Assembly (NCBI RefSeq): GCF_963678635.1
Contig: NC_087064.1
Span: 72,911,465-72,975,464, forward strand
Length of the DNA: 64,000 nucleotides
From: Symsagittifera roscoffensis
Lineage: Eukaryota > Xenacoelomorpha > Acoela > Convolutidae
Direction of reading: 5' to 3'
Part shown: in pieces, positions 20,121-31,031 of the stretch
Numbering within the stretch: position 1 is the stretch's first letter
Layout of the letters: each line of letters starts with the position of its first letter
Notes under the pieces: generated by a model
Databases searched by the model: none
The model's input: only the letters and a program-made list of their open reading frames with translations
Told to the model about the DNA's origin: nothing
Translations under genes and position numbers: made by a program

Positions 20121-20173
20121 GTGCGCAAGATCATCTAGAGATTATAAAAATGGCAGATCGATTTTGAAAGTCC

Positions 20174-21345
20174 ATGCCCGCGGCTCTGAAGTGGCCCACG
20201 CTTGATGAATTATACAGACGCTTGAGGGACCTGGATTATACCCAAGTGGATGAGAGAATGGCAGTGATGCTGAACTCCATCCTTCAACTGGAAGAGCAGG
20301 GTGAATGCAGGGGTCTGCAACAGAAGGGGTTTTAATGGTCGGCTACACCACTGATGGCATATCCAACCAAGAGCAGACCAGATGGCTGTCCTGGAATGTG
20401 GATAGAGGGGTGAGAGGATTCGACTTGGCAAGGAATCCTGGCTTGAGCAATAACAACGAGTATGGCGCAGGGGAGTTCCCACTACCAACCAGACCATCAG
20501 CAAGGTCAGCGGGCCAACACACGAGTAAGCCACCCTCTATGACGCGAGCGCAGCAAACGGAAGAGGCGTATCCTGACCTCAGTAGTCTGAAGTGAGAATT
20601 TGAGAGGACACAAAGGGAGAGGAACAAGGCGAATCTTGACCGTGATCAGGCGAAGCTCGAGAGGAATCAAGCGAATCTGGAGAGAGATCAGGCGATCATT
20701 GAAAGGGGCCAAGCGCGGCGGGAACTCAATATTCCGAAGGCCGAGCACCAGCAAGAACAAAGGGTGCGAGAGAATGCGGCGAATTGCAAACAGCTGAAGT
20801 CGGAACTTGAGAAAATCCAGCGTCGACAACAAGAGCTCGACATGCAAAAGGAAGCCAGGCCCAAGGAGCGAACGGCCGCCGGTTCGAGGCCAGAGTCACG
20901 GATGGAAGTGGATGAGGCTCCCAGATCGAAGGGACGGTTTAACCTAGACCGCGCGGCTCAAGAGCACATGAACGAGGGGTTGGAGCTATGGATACCGACT
21001 GAGTCAACGTCCTCCCTGCGTGGTTTAGAGACACAACCGATACGCCCATTGATGGACGTAGCACTGCCGGGGTATACTCCGAGTTCAACCCCGAGCGGCA
21101 GTCAGGTGAGCAGGAGCTCGTCGCGTCTAAAAGAATTGAATGAGAGGCTACAGCTGAGAAATCGTGAGAGTCCAGCCAGAGTGGAGTTACCCCCGACTTG
21201 GAGGGAGCAACCGGTCAGGAGTGTGGTAATAGCAAGTTACAAGAAGAACACGGAGGGCAGATGCATGGATTGGAACACAGCACAAAGAGCCAGGAGGGAT
21301 TGCTTCCGTGACGCGGCTTGGGTGGAATGGTGGCATGCCTCTGTT
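20174..21345 (+). pseudogene. ORF3 of copy B-C, N-terminal part with heptad repeat
   Basis: The first good start is ATG 20174, opening MPAALKWPTLDELYRRL. The frame shifts near 20305-20335. It continues from there, crosses one TGA at 20593-20595, and stays open past 21300. Just after that TGA a 7-residue repeat appears (RDQAKLE, RNQANLE, RDQAIIE and a looser fourth) at about 20635-20715, followed by a longer Gln/Glu/Arg-rich helix. This is a coiled coil suited to self-assembly. A Ser/Pro-rich linker follows, then WNTAQRARRDCFRDAAWVEWW. Another frameshift near 21335 leads into the part shared with copy A. The function is unknown. Confidence 0.65.
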
Positions 21346-23077
21346 GACAGACCTGTGCCTGGCGATGAGATCGGACCCAATGGGAATAATCCGGGGGCTG
21401 GAGGAGGTCGTAACTTGCATTTACGGACCAGCTGTAACATACGCGTTTCCAGATCCCCTAGTGACAGCTTACCGCAACTCTGTGGCACACTTGAGCCTGA
21501 TAAGTGTGTTGGACGGGACGGCACTCAATTGGTGTCAGCAAAAGGTGCTGAGAGCGCAAATGAGTAACACGGTACTCTTTGGAAAAGTGAAAGATCGCGA
21601 GTTGATGGTATACAACTTCCGGGGGCAACTGCAGTGCAGGATGGGGGGAAAACGTGAAGGCCCCATCAAGACCTATCCCAAGTTCTGGAACTTGAATCCC
21701 CTGACGGCGAGTGGACAAGAGACCTTAAGAATTCCCGCATGGAAGAAAAGCTTCGAGTTGGTGAAAAGGGAGCTAGAGGCGATACTAGAGAAGGAAATCT
21801 TGCCAGCAACCATTCCCGAGTTCCTAACGGTCAGGAGAATGACCCTGGGAATGAATAGTACCCTGGTGGTCCCATCCCTGTTCGCGAGAGCAGCGGCGGA
21901 GAGGCAGCAAAGGGAATTCACCGATGGCTGGGACCCCCTATTCATCGGATATACCGCAGCGGTCTATTTCCACACCTGTGATATAAAAATAAACTCATGG
22001 ACGACTCAAGCGAAGAAGATGAGAGGCTCAATGCCCCCAAAATTCGAGGTGCGAGAGATCTTGAGAACGCTTGATCGGGCGGGTTTGGAGAACATGTTGC
22101 CGATGTGGGACGAGGGCAGGATGATTGTAGAAGAAGGGCACATTGCGCTAAAAGACGAAATGAAGTTTGCCACAAGAAAATACCGGGCGCCTTACGGATT
22201 AGAACAGGTGGAGATGAAGCAGGAAGGGGAGGAATGGGATGCGGCAGGCCCGTTGTATGTGGCTCTGACGGAATATAAAAAATTGGATCCAACGACACCA
22301 TCACCCCTGTCAGTGGGCACCCCTGCAGACAAAAGAAGCGGCCCCGTAGAAGATCGGTTCAGGAGGATACTTGAGAGAAGGAGAGCCGAGTCAGGAGAAG
22401 AAAGCATAGATGGGACTCTCAGTGAGGCAGGAGAGGAGATGGAAGTGGGGAACACGCCTGAACCAAAACCAGCAGAGGAGGATTTCACCACTCAAGAACT
22501 GCTGAAAGACCTGAGCGGAGACGATTGGGCAAATACTACCACACCACCTCTGAACTCATCTCCCCGCAAGAATCTAGAGTTGCCACTGACGAGCGAGACT
22601 TCTAATATGGGAATGATACTCTTGAGTGCGGAGGAAAGCGAAAAGAATACCTTCGAGGGAAACAAGACCATGTTCCTAGGGACTCTAGATGGGAAAGCTT
22701 GGCGAGAATTCTTGAGAGAGTTTAATCGAGAGGTGAATAGCGAGATCACATTCGACAATTTCAAAGAAGAACTGTGGAACACGGTGGTGAAGTTCGGGGA
22801 ACCTGTCCTGATGGCAACAGGTCTGGATGAAAAAGCAAGAGGAGAGCTGCTGAGCAAGATGGTCAAATTGAGAAAGGCGCCACTGAAGACCAAAGAAGAC
22901 GAATGTAAAGACAGCTCTACTCTGAAACAAAAAACTGTCGATAAAATAGTTGAAGGTGTAAGGGGGGATAAAGTTGAGACTAGTAATATAATTAAAAGCA
23001 CTAATATCCTTAAGGCTCGAGCAGGGGGAGGCAAGAGTTGGAAGGGTTGGATGGCGACAAAGAGGTCGAATCAGTGA
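21308..23077 (+). pseudogene. ORF3 of copy B-C, central part
   Basis: This open frame of ~590 codons has no ATG at its beginning and aligns with 2-1700 of copy A. Both copies keep motifs such as TYAFPDPLV, FTDGWDPLFIGYTAAVYFH and KFATRKYRAPYGLEQVE. The frame that copy A reads through leaves this one near 23025, where copy B-C has five G instead of six. The homologous frame then runs on, with a TAG at about 23118. The copy is therefore damaged by a slip in a G run plus a stop. Confidence 0.7.
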
Positions 23078-23877
23078 TGATAACGGCAACGCCCCCAGGT
23101 AAAGACGTGAAGTCTCGCTAGAGAAAGAGAGAGGTAGAAGGGTTGGGTAGTCCTTCGGCGGACGCGGTCTCAGAGAAAAACCTGAGAGAGACGGCTCCCA
23201 TGGTTCTGGCACGGTGGAAGACAGCAGCCTACAAGAGTAGCTCCGAACCAAGGAAATTGCTCGAGGTAGAAAAAGAGATGGAGTTTTCCACCAACTCGAC
23301 AACGGAAGAAGACTTCAGGCCCCAGAGGACGAATATGAAAAGAGGTTCGACAAGCGGGCAGACGTGGGAAGTGGATGTTGGCAAAGAGTGGGTCTCAAAT
23401 GAACACCAGGTCACGGGGAAGCAAGTAACTAGTGATCCTCTTGAGAAGAATAAAACGAGGAACACCTCCCGGCCTTGGTGGGTGGCCCTGCAGACATTGA
23501 AGGAACTGGAAGACTGCCTAAAGAAACTCGACAGTGGAGTGTCACGCAAGCGACGCAACTGGGCTACCCAGCAGAAGGCTGAGATTAACAAATTAGAAAT
23601 GGGGAGGCAACTGAAGAGAACTTGGCAGAACTTGTTAAGGGATCATTTTGAAGAAGCGATGAGGACATCCTCATCGGCGTCGCCGTTGATGGCGAATCCC
23701 TTCGTTAGAACAGCGGGACAACTGATGTTCGCGTGGAGCCTGGTGGGAATAGATTTAGAAACGCTGACCTCGCATGACAAGTTGAAATTGGGTGGAAAAA
23801 ATCAAGAAGTATATCAGACATTGATGCAACACATTGCTAGGGATAATTCAGGCTTGAACCTGTCAAGGAGTCAATGA
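23078..23877 (+). pseudogene. ORF3 of copy B-C, third part
   Basis: The homologous frame is open from 23121 to TGA 23875-23877 and matches 1700-2450 of copy A. It carries NTSRPWWVALQTLKELEDCL and NPFVRTAGQLMFAWSLVG. At its end about eight extra bases (near 23868-23876) relative to copy A shift the frame. The next part overlaps by four bases. Confidence 0.7.
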
Positions 23878-26180
23878 GGAAAGACGCTACTTGTTTCTTG
23901 AGGTGGATAATGTCGGTGATGACCGACAGTACCATCCTAGCATGTCAACAAAGAGCAATCGGAAGTAAGACAGTGGAAAGGAGAATCTCAGCAGTCATCT
24001 TGAATGTATACCAGAGTACTGGGATAGAAAAAGAGGATAGTTCCAGGCAGTCTCTAGAGAGCCACAGAAAATTAGTCGAGATACGGAGATTCTACAACAA
24101 GAAGTTTGAGGAGGGACACGACGTACACCGTAACTTGGCCTCGTCAGGAGAGTACTCGAAACCCAATAAGAAGGTACAGTATCAGTACGTGTCTGGAGTA
24201 GTGGGGATGGCGTACAACCCTTTCTTGGACTCGGAAGCCGGAGGCGCTCACAGGAACTACGCGGTAGCGGAGCTACTAAAGTTTTGGACAGAGAAGATAG
24301 TGGAAATAGACACAGTAGAGAGAGAGAGACCGAGCTTGGGCTTGATTCTCGAGAAAACACCAGAAGTGATAAGCGTGCCGCGTTCATGTAAAAGAGTCGA
24401 GCTGAAGATGGGTAACAGGAACGGCATGTTAACCACAATTCTGGGAGTGGTGTGGAAATTACTAAGGCCCTCCTGGTGCCCACATCCCCACGCGAGCCTG
24501 GTCGAGGAAGTCACGGAGCCAGTGAGGTTAGCACCGACGGAGGACGAAGATCTGGCCACATTGAGTATAGTGCACAAGCTGATCTTGCCTCAGGTGAAGG
24601 AGTCAGGCGAAGTGACGAGTGAACTAGGGTCGGCGAAGAAGATGGAGCCGGGTAGTTGTCTTGATTCGACATGTGGGAGTGGCGAGCACACCTGTGATGG
24701 ACGGTCATGCGTTAGGATGCAATCCTTCCAAAAAGAAGATCTAGTCACTTGGCTTGAAGATATCACAGAGAGGGAGAAGAGTGAGGTACAGATAGTGGCT
24801 GAGTGTTACGCGAGTACCACTGTGAATATAGCAACAGCTCTGGGATTCTTCTCAAGGATGTGCAGTCTGCAGTCACTGGAGAGGCTAGAGTCTGAACACC
24901 ATTTGGTGACCGCGTTGAGCGTGGAGTCATGGCCCGGGGTGTTGCAGGTAACCCAGAAACACATCAAAAGCTGGAAGGTCGGACTGGAAGCGGAAATGGG
25001 ATTTCCTATGAGCGAAGCCTATGGTCTGCCTCTAAATGCGAAGTCCCTAGTGGGGTCAGTGATGGCCAACCTATGCGGCAGCCACTACCCATTGCACATG
25101 GCGATGGTGGAGGTATCCAGCCAAAGGGTATTAATAGACAAGGCCTTCTCAGTGCCCAAGTGCGTAAGATTGGCTCGGATGTCGCATCACTCACACAGGT
25201 TATTGAGAAAAATCCGAGGAACAGTGCCGAGAGAGCAGAGGGATGACTTGAGTGAAATCTGGGGGGAAGAACTTTTGGGTTTGGAAAGTGAAAACACAAG
25301 TGACCACGAGAGACAAAACGTGATCGGGAAACCGATGGGTGGTGCTCCAAACATGGAGGAGAACGATACGATACACGAGAAGATGATGGAACTTGAACCT
25401 CTCCTAGAAGCCTCGGGAGAGCGCAACCTTAGGAGTATTGACCTCACACATGGGGAATGTCCATGCCACTGTCTGGCACAAACGGTGTAGTATCCGGATC
25501 ACTCAAACCTCTGCCTGGTATGGGATGTGGAAGAAATTCGGTCTATAGGGTTGCCCGATCATCAGCAGAAGGTGACCATCTTGGTGGTGAGCACGATGTT
25601 GGCATTACGATGGATCGAAGAAAATGTAGCGAAGTACAGGGAGTCGAAGGCACCTACGGCAGAATCGATACACGCTATAGACTACAACAGGAGACTCGAG
25701 TTGTTTGAGACTGCATGCAAAGTATTCGCCATACCTATGGAGGTCAGGCACGTATGGAGCCGCATAAGGTTCTTTCCTTGGTTTCGAGCGACGTTGACAT
25801 CTTGGTTGTACATGGTAACGAAGGATCAAATGAAGAAATATCAAAAGGAATATCGACAGTTCCTGGCCGAGATAGAACCGGAAGTTTTCACTACACCTCT
25901 GCTGACCAATCGAAATGCGATCACGACGGGGTGGAAAAGAGTCGTTAGGATGTCAAGAAACAATACTAAGGCGAGAGAGTCGATACTGGAGGAAGACTTG
26001 GCGAAGAATGTGAGCCTGAGTCTGCACAATTCCTTCTGTTTGAACCGAGAATCGAGGGTGAGGAGTTTGCCCAACCTAGCAAAGAGATTGCAGGAGCAAA
26101 GGGAATGGATGCGGTCCTATGAACAGCTGAAAGCCTGGGAAGATATCGTGATTAGCTCCGATGATGAAGAGCACTGTTGA
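23874..26180 (+). pseudogene. ORF3 of copy B-C, C-terminal part
   Basis: This part aligns with 2447-4745 of copy A. One nonsense change, TGG to TAG at 25488-25490, splits it into two in-frame pieces. A one-base loss near 26170 replaces the last ~20 residues. The Cys clusters CLDSTCGSGEHTCDGRSC (24660-24713) and HGECPCHC (25452-25475) are kept, and so is the acidic IVISSDDEE end (26147-26173). Most differences from copy A are conservative. The lesions of copies A and B-C share no site. Confidence 0.75.
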
Positions 26181-26643
26181 AACAGATTGCGGTGTCAAAT
26201 ACGTCTGGGTCTGGTACCTCGAAGGCGAAGAACGCGAGATGAGCAGGTGGCTTGAGAGGGAAGGAAAGGGGCTCGAGGGTGAACTTGGATGAAATCTGGG
26301 TTTACGAAAAAGAAATTTTAACAAATGAGATATTGTTATTAATATGTTATATCTATTATATAAATCAAAATGCTGCATGATAATTTCCTGATTGAATAGG
26401 ACAAAATTTTTTTAAATGACTAGCTTAAAAAGCGAAAATTCAAGGGTGCAAGTGTGTGCAGATTTTGATTGCTGTTCAGTGATAGTGTGAAAATTTTACA
26501 TGGTTGTGAATTTTGGGGTGTAGATAAACTTAAGTCTGCTGCAAACTTCTAAAAATGACCACTGGCACTGTACCTTGAGCAACACTCGGTTTTCTGGGGA
26601 TTCATTGACAGACAACAGCACGCGATGAGGACATCGGTCTTGA
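26181..26643 (+). other. 3' untranslated tail of copy B-C
   Basis: Matches the tail of copy A in order and length. No gene is seen. Confidence 0.55.
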
Positions 26644-26655
26644 GTCCGGGGAGTA
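26644..26655 (+). promoter_or_regulatory. Polypurine tract of copy B-C
   Basis: The sequence gtccggggagta is identical to the tract of copy A and abuts the 3' LTR. Three more copies of gtccggggagt lie inside pol (16681, 16735, 19071). Confidence 0.6.
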
Positions 26656-27545
26656 TGTTCCAGTCTGGAAGTTTAACCTTGAGGAATACGAAATACGTAG
26701 TTTTGGGATGAAGTTTAATTTTTCAAAAATTCGAATTGAGCCTGTCATGCTCAACTTTCTCGCGACAACTGAAAACATCAGAAATAAGATCAGAACGACC
26801 GAATCGCAATAGCGGGAACTTGACAGAAAAAACAGCGGGAAATTGCTATTCGCAATTTCCGAGAATCTAGTAAAAAACAAGAGAGTAGAGCTGTCCTATC
26901 TTGATATAGGAGACAGAGTGATTACGAAAGAACATCGAAATTCAGCTGAACCAGAGTGAACCTTCAGTGGAAAGGTAGACAACTGAAGTCTCCTAATGGT
27001 TCAGACCCAAAACTATATTCTCAAGTTAAAACTCATTTCTTTTGATTGGAATTCATTGATAGCAAACTTCTCGAGTTATTTTCAATCGTATTTATGCTAG
27101 AGTTATTAATTAGCTTAATTACTCTGATTTTCAAGTGTGCTGCTATGTGAGTACCTAGTTTAATTTTCCCGAGTGTATTTTGTGATAAGTATGTTGAGAT
27201 AAGGCGAGTTTTAGGTTGATCCATCTGAAATGGATCAAAGTTCCACTGTCCAATAAAAAGTAACCTAACGGATTGTTCCGACCCTGTTTTTAACGGCATT
27301 CGTGTATTTTGGGTGTTTTGAGACCTAAGTATGGGGACGTTCATATTTTCTAGATTGGGGGGGTATTTTGGTAGTGGCCCTCAAGCTGTAACGGATTCTA
27401 CTCTCATGTCGCAAGTGAACCGAATTGGCTCCGACCGTTTTGAGGTAGAAAAACACGAGAGATAGTGTCCCTGACTCCTGAGCCAATGGTTATAGGGCCT
27501 ATTTTTCTTAAGCCTCATATGTGACCGAAGTAGGCGACTGTTACA
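26656..27545 (+). repeat. 3' LTR of copy B-C (890 bp)
   Basis: It begins TGTTCCAGTC, one base different from the 5' LTR, and ends CGACTGTTACA. Hairpin 27216-27238 and AATAAA 27252-27257 are kept. Confidence 0.88.
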
Positions 27546-28718
27546 AAATAACACGGTCCGTTGAGCATAAGACATATAGAGCTCTCAAAACCTTTACTAA
27601 TTATGATTTCGTTATTCAGAAAGATGTCGCAGTATATTTTCAAATTTTATATTTCGTTACTTCGTAAAGATTCCCCCTCGCCATTCTCACGAGGTAAATA
27701 ATAAAAGGCCAAAATTGAGTTTTGATAATAAATGAGGTAAAACAATTATGTTTGTATAATTGTAAAATGAAGCCTTATTGTTGTGATAATCTTATTATAT
27801 AGTGTTTCGACGTTGCTTCACAAGCCTAATTGATGTGATAAACTAAATAAATAGTGTGTCTGATCAAATTTAAATTTTGTGTAATTACATATTAAATGCG
27901 CTGGGCTTTCCTCACAGACTTATCTTACCAAATCTTACCGTCCCAGCCGTAGGCGAGTGAAGTTTCCCTGGCGTAAAAAGACCAAGAAGGAGCGAGCCGG
28001 TGAATCGACCCCCAAAACGACGTCAGGTTGTACCACTCCTTTCTTTTCCTTTTTTTCCTCCATCATCCTTCTCTAACCAATTTTAAATTTTTATTGAAAG
28101 TTTTCATAAATCACCCCAAAGAATTTCCTTTCTCGTCCCAGTTGTCTGTGTTTCAGGTAGGATCCGCGATTCTAGGTAAGACGCATCCCTTAGTTCTCAC
28201 AAAAACTAGTTATCGGGACTTCGAGGACCAAAAATATCAAACCAGCTCTAGTAAAATAAACAATTCACTCTTACCGCGGCGCAACGCTTCATGCTCTGTT
28301 TGAAACAGTTTTGCAATACAGACCAAAGCGCCTAAAAACAGTAACAATAGTTGCTGGATACAATGACAACAGACTGCATCCACAAGAATTAGAACAGCAG
28401 TGGAAAAACTTGAATAATCTCGTCACTAACAAGTTTCAGCCCAAGACACTGATCACCCCCAAAACAATTCAGAACTGCAATAACACTGAAATAATTTGCA
28501 AAATTTATATTCATAATCAGGTGTTGTTTAGTTTGATAAATATATTTATACACCCACATACACTCATTGTTTCACCTAACCTCAACCTAAATCTAACCCC
28601 TCAAATGTTTTGCCGTGATGTCATCCATTTCTTGTTCTACGGTGATGATTTTTTACCAACTTTCTTGCATATATAATCTATAAAATCTCGCTAACTTGAC
28701 ACCGCCGTCCTTCCTCAA
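27546..28718. other. Flank between giant element and non-LTR relic
   Basis: Open frames of about 90 and 120 codons exist (28028-28303, 28311-28676). Neither has a recognisable motif, and the first is rich in homopolymer-derived Phe. 27950-28060 reads as a basic, Arg/Pro-rich stretch that might be the remnant of an upstream ORF of the following non-LTR element. I do not call a gene. Confidence 0.35.
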
Positions 28719-29135
28719 ATGGCTACTCAAACACATTGCTTTATTTGTAGAAACAGCTTGCGAGGCGGAGGGGTTTGGTGCATCACATCCCCAGGCTACA
28801 TGCATGTAAAATGCAGCGGCCTAGCCCGCAGCACTGATCATTATGACGATTTCAGTTGTCATCGCTGCACCTCCCAATTTCATTCAGCTAACGATACGCA
28901 TGAATGTAATCCCCCAACCCTAGCTACAACCACACTCCCCCAATTTCACCCTCACAACTCCACTGCCCCACACTCACAAAACTCAAGAGAACGCTCCACT
29001 CTAGAAACTAGAACGACAAAAGACCCATGGTCAAGCCCTTGTCCAGAACTCATAGAAACCACAAAGAAAACATACATCGAAATGGACCACTGGAAACCGG
29101 TCTTTATGATCTTATCAAAAAATAAATTTGGTTAA
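28719..29135 (+). CDS. PHD-like zinc finger protein (non-LTR element)
   Basis: The open frame of 138 codons starts at ATG 28719. It begins with CFICRNSL, then VWCITSPGYMHVKCSGL and FSCHRC, which is the Cys4-His-Cys3 pattern of a PHD finger lacking one ligand. A Thr/Pro-rich linker follows. PHD-type fingers occur in the first ORF or the N-terminal part of several non-LTR families and would help bind chromatin or RNA. The frame ends at 29133-29135, probably by decay, since weak coding-like sequence continues. Confidence 0.65.
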   Translation: MATQTHCFICRNSLRGGGVWCITSPGYMHVKCSGLARSTDHYDDFSCHRCTSQFHSANDTHECNPPTLATTTLPQFHPHNSTAPHSQNSRERSTLETRTTKDPWSSPCPELIETTKKTYIEMDHWKPVFMILSKNKFG

Positions 29136-29778
29136 AATTTTATTGAAACCCTCAATAGACCCCTGAACAGCTTAATAGAAAACAACAAAAATATCTTCGC
29201 AATGCACACAGCAATGATCTTTCCACACTTACTACTGAGCAAAACAAAGTCCGAAAATGATGGATCTTTATCCAAAACAATAGCAAGGCGACTTAAGCAA
29301 TGGCGACAAAGACGGAGACCTGGATGGCCTATATATCGAAGGCAAGGTACTGCAAATGCGCTTGACAAATGGAAGTAGAAGAAAAACTGAAACTGAAGCA
29401 CAGCAGTTCAATAAAGAAATGAATACTGGTAAATTATTAAGCGCAATAGCAAAACTAACGGACACATCTAAAGGCGTTCTTTTGCTCGATGAGATCGTCA
29501 AAGGTTAAGACAGTAGAACAGACTTTTAAGAGAAGCACTCACCATCTGAACAACCAATTGATGAGAACTATATTACACCAGTCTCTAATGAAACAATTCT
29601 TTTCCATCCATCGATTTTTCATCAGATAAACGGTCAACATATCAAGAAAGCAGCCATGAGAACGCATGGATCTCGTGGGCCATCTGGCCTTGATGCAAAA
29701 GAATGTAGACTTATTTTAACCCACTTCGGGCATTAATCAGTTGAGATTTCAAAAAAAATTGCTAAAATTGCCAAACAA
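29136..29778 (+). pseudogene. Decayed N-terminal reverse transcriptase region
   Basis: Fragments in different frames resemble an approach to the reverse transcriptase (for example 29600-29700), but no frame stays open. It lies in the expected place between the finger ORF and the RT core. Confidence 0.4.
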
Positions 29779-30946
29779 TTGGCTACCGAAGAGCTAAACC
29801 CAAAACTAACGGAACCATATAACGCAGGTAGGTTAAAGTTCTTAGATAAATATCCAGGAGTTAGACCCATAGGCATAGGAGAAGTTATGCGTAGGATAAT
29901 AGGACGAACAATAACCAATTGCCTAAAAAACGAACTCATGTCGCTCGGTTCAAACTATCAAAAATGTGGCATTGAATATGCGATCCACACGCTAAGAGAT
30001 CAATACAGCAAAACCTCCGCCGATGCTGTTTTACTGATAGATGCCGAAAACGTTTTCAACTCGCTAAATTGAAAGCTGGCAATATAAAAAACATCGAGAA
30101 CACCTGCCCATCTCTTTTAACCGCGATTTAGAACGTTTACTCCAATCCATCTAAACCGTTCGTTAACAAAAAAAAACCATCTACTCTTAAGAAGGGACAA
30201 CCTAGGGGGATCCACTAGCAAGGGCCATGTACGGTCTAGCCATAATACCCCTCATAAAACTTTTATCAGTAGAAGACAACGTAACCCAGAAATGTTACGC
30301 AGATGACGGAAACGCAGTCGGTAAATTAAGCAATCTACGAACCGTCCTCGATAAAATTGTATAACTAGTTAAATTTTTTGGCTACCATAATATAGCATCC
30401 ACATGCTAATTTATTGTCAAAGATGAAAAACTCGGTGAAGCTGAGAAAATCTTCGAAAACACAGTAATAACTATAAAGGCAGGCGCCCGAGTGCTTGGTT
30501 CAGTTATAGGATCAGAATCTGAATGCAAAAAGTGCCTCGAATTTCAACAGAATGAGCAAATCAAAATTTTGAAAAAATTAACGAAAATCGCTAAAACCTC
30601 TCCCCAAAACGTATATGCCTGCTATACTAAAAGAGTTCAAGAAAAACTTTTATTTCTCACCAGAACAACTCCTAACACTATGGAAAACTTAGAAATATGA
30701 GAAAAGAGTATCAAAGAACAATTAATACCTAACCTAATCGGTAAAGACACATTGAACCCCCAGTTCAGTGAGGTATCTTCCTTACCCCTTAAAATGGGCG
30801 GCCTTAACATCCAGCTGCCATCCGATCATGAAAACTATCTAGAAAGGTCTAGGGAAACACCACTTGTACTGGAATCTCAAGATCCTGTTACAGCAATAAC
30901 ACAGCTAGAAAAAATATGTACAAAAATCAAACAAATTGAAAACTGA
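29779..30946 (+). pseudogene. Reverse transcriptase core of non-LTR relic
   Basis: The piece 29779-30072 shows KYPGVRPIGIGEVMRRIIGR and ADAVLLIDAENVFNSLN, the typical finger and first palm motifs (the catalytic Asp of LLIDA is present). After several breaks, GDPLARAMYGLAIIPL and KCYADDGNAVG follow, with YADD at 30296-30307. The thumb part is readable at 30491-30700 and 30752-30946 (LPLKMGGLNIQLPS). The catalytic residues are retained while the frames are not. Confidence 0.8.
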
Positions 30947-31031
30947 TAGAATAAACCAAAAGAAAACAAACCTCAGGAACTCCTTAGATGAAACAGATGA
31001 ATAGGCAATCGACCTGGCCTCTGGAAAGGTA

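Larger units (their letters stand above)
19685..20173. other. Non-coding spacer between Pol and ORF3
   Basis: AT-rich, with no ORF. It holds a G run (about 19893-19905), a strong 3' splice-site-like sequence, and a 20-bp tandem repeat just before ORF3. Its placement suits a region in which a subgenomic RNA for ORF3 would be made. Confidence 0.5.
7481..27545 (+). mobile_element. Giant Ty3/Gypsy LTR retrotransposon, copy B-C (~20 kb)
   Basis: The element is bounded by two closely similar LTRs and has the Ty3/Gypsy order protease, reverse transcriptase, RNase H, integrase. It is about four times the usual length of a Gypsy element (5-7 kb). The extra length comes from a 2.4-kb leader with tandem arrays, a long spacer within pol, an acidic and macro-domain extension after integrase, and ORF3 of ~6 kb. 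All genes carry lesions, so this copy is unlikely to move by itself. The LTRs appear to differ by only a few per cent apart from a 9-bp gap, so the insertion is fairly recent. Confidence 0.88.

Noticed and set aside
20174-26180. ORF3 as an envelope gene
   Set aside because: Position fits, but there is no signal peptide, no membrane anchor and no fusion or furin-like site. The protein is hydrophilic with coiled coil and acidic parts.
28028-28676. Two ORFs of 91 and 121 codons before the non-LTR relic
   Set aside because: No motif, one Phe-rich from T runs, no conserved partner. Left as unassigned flank.
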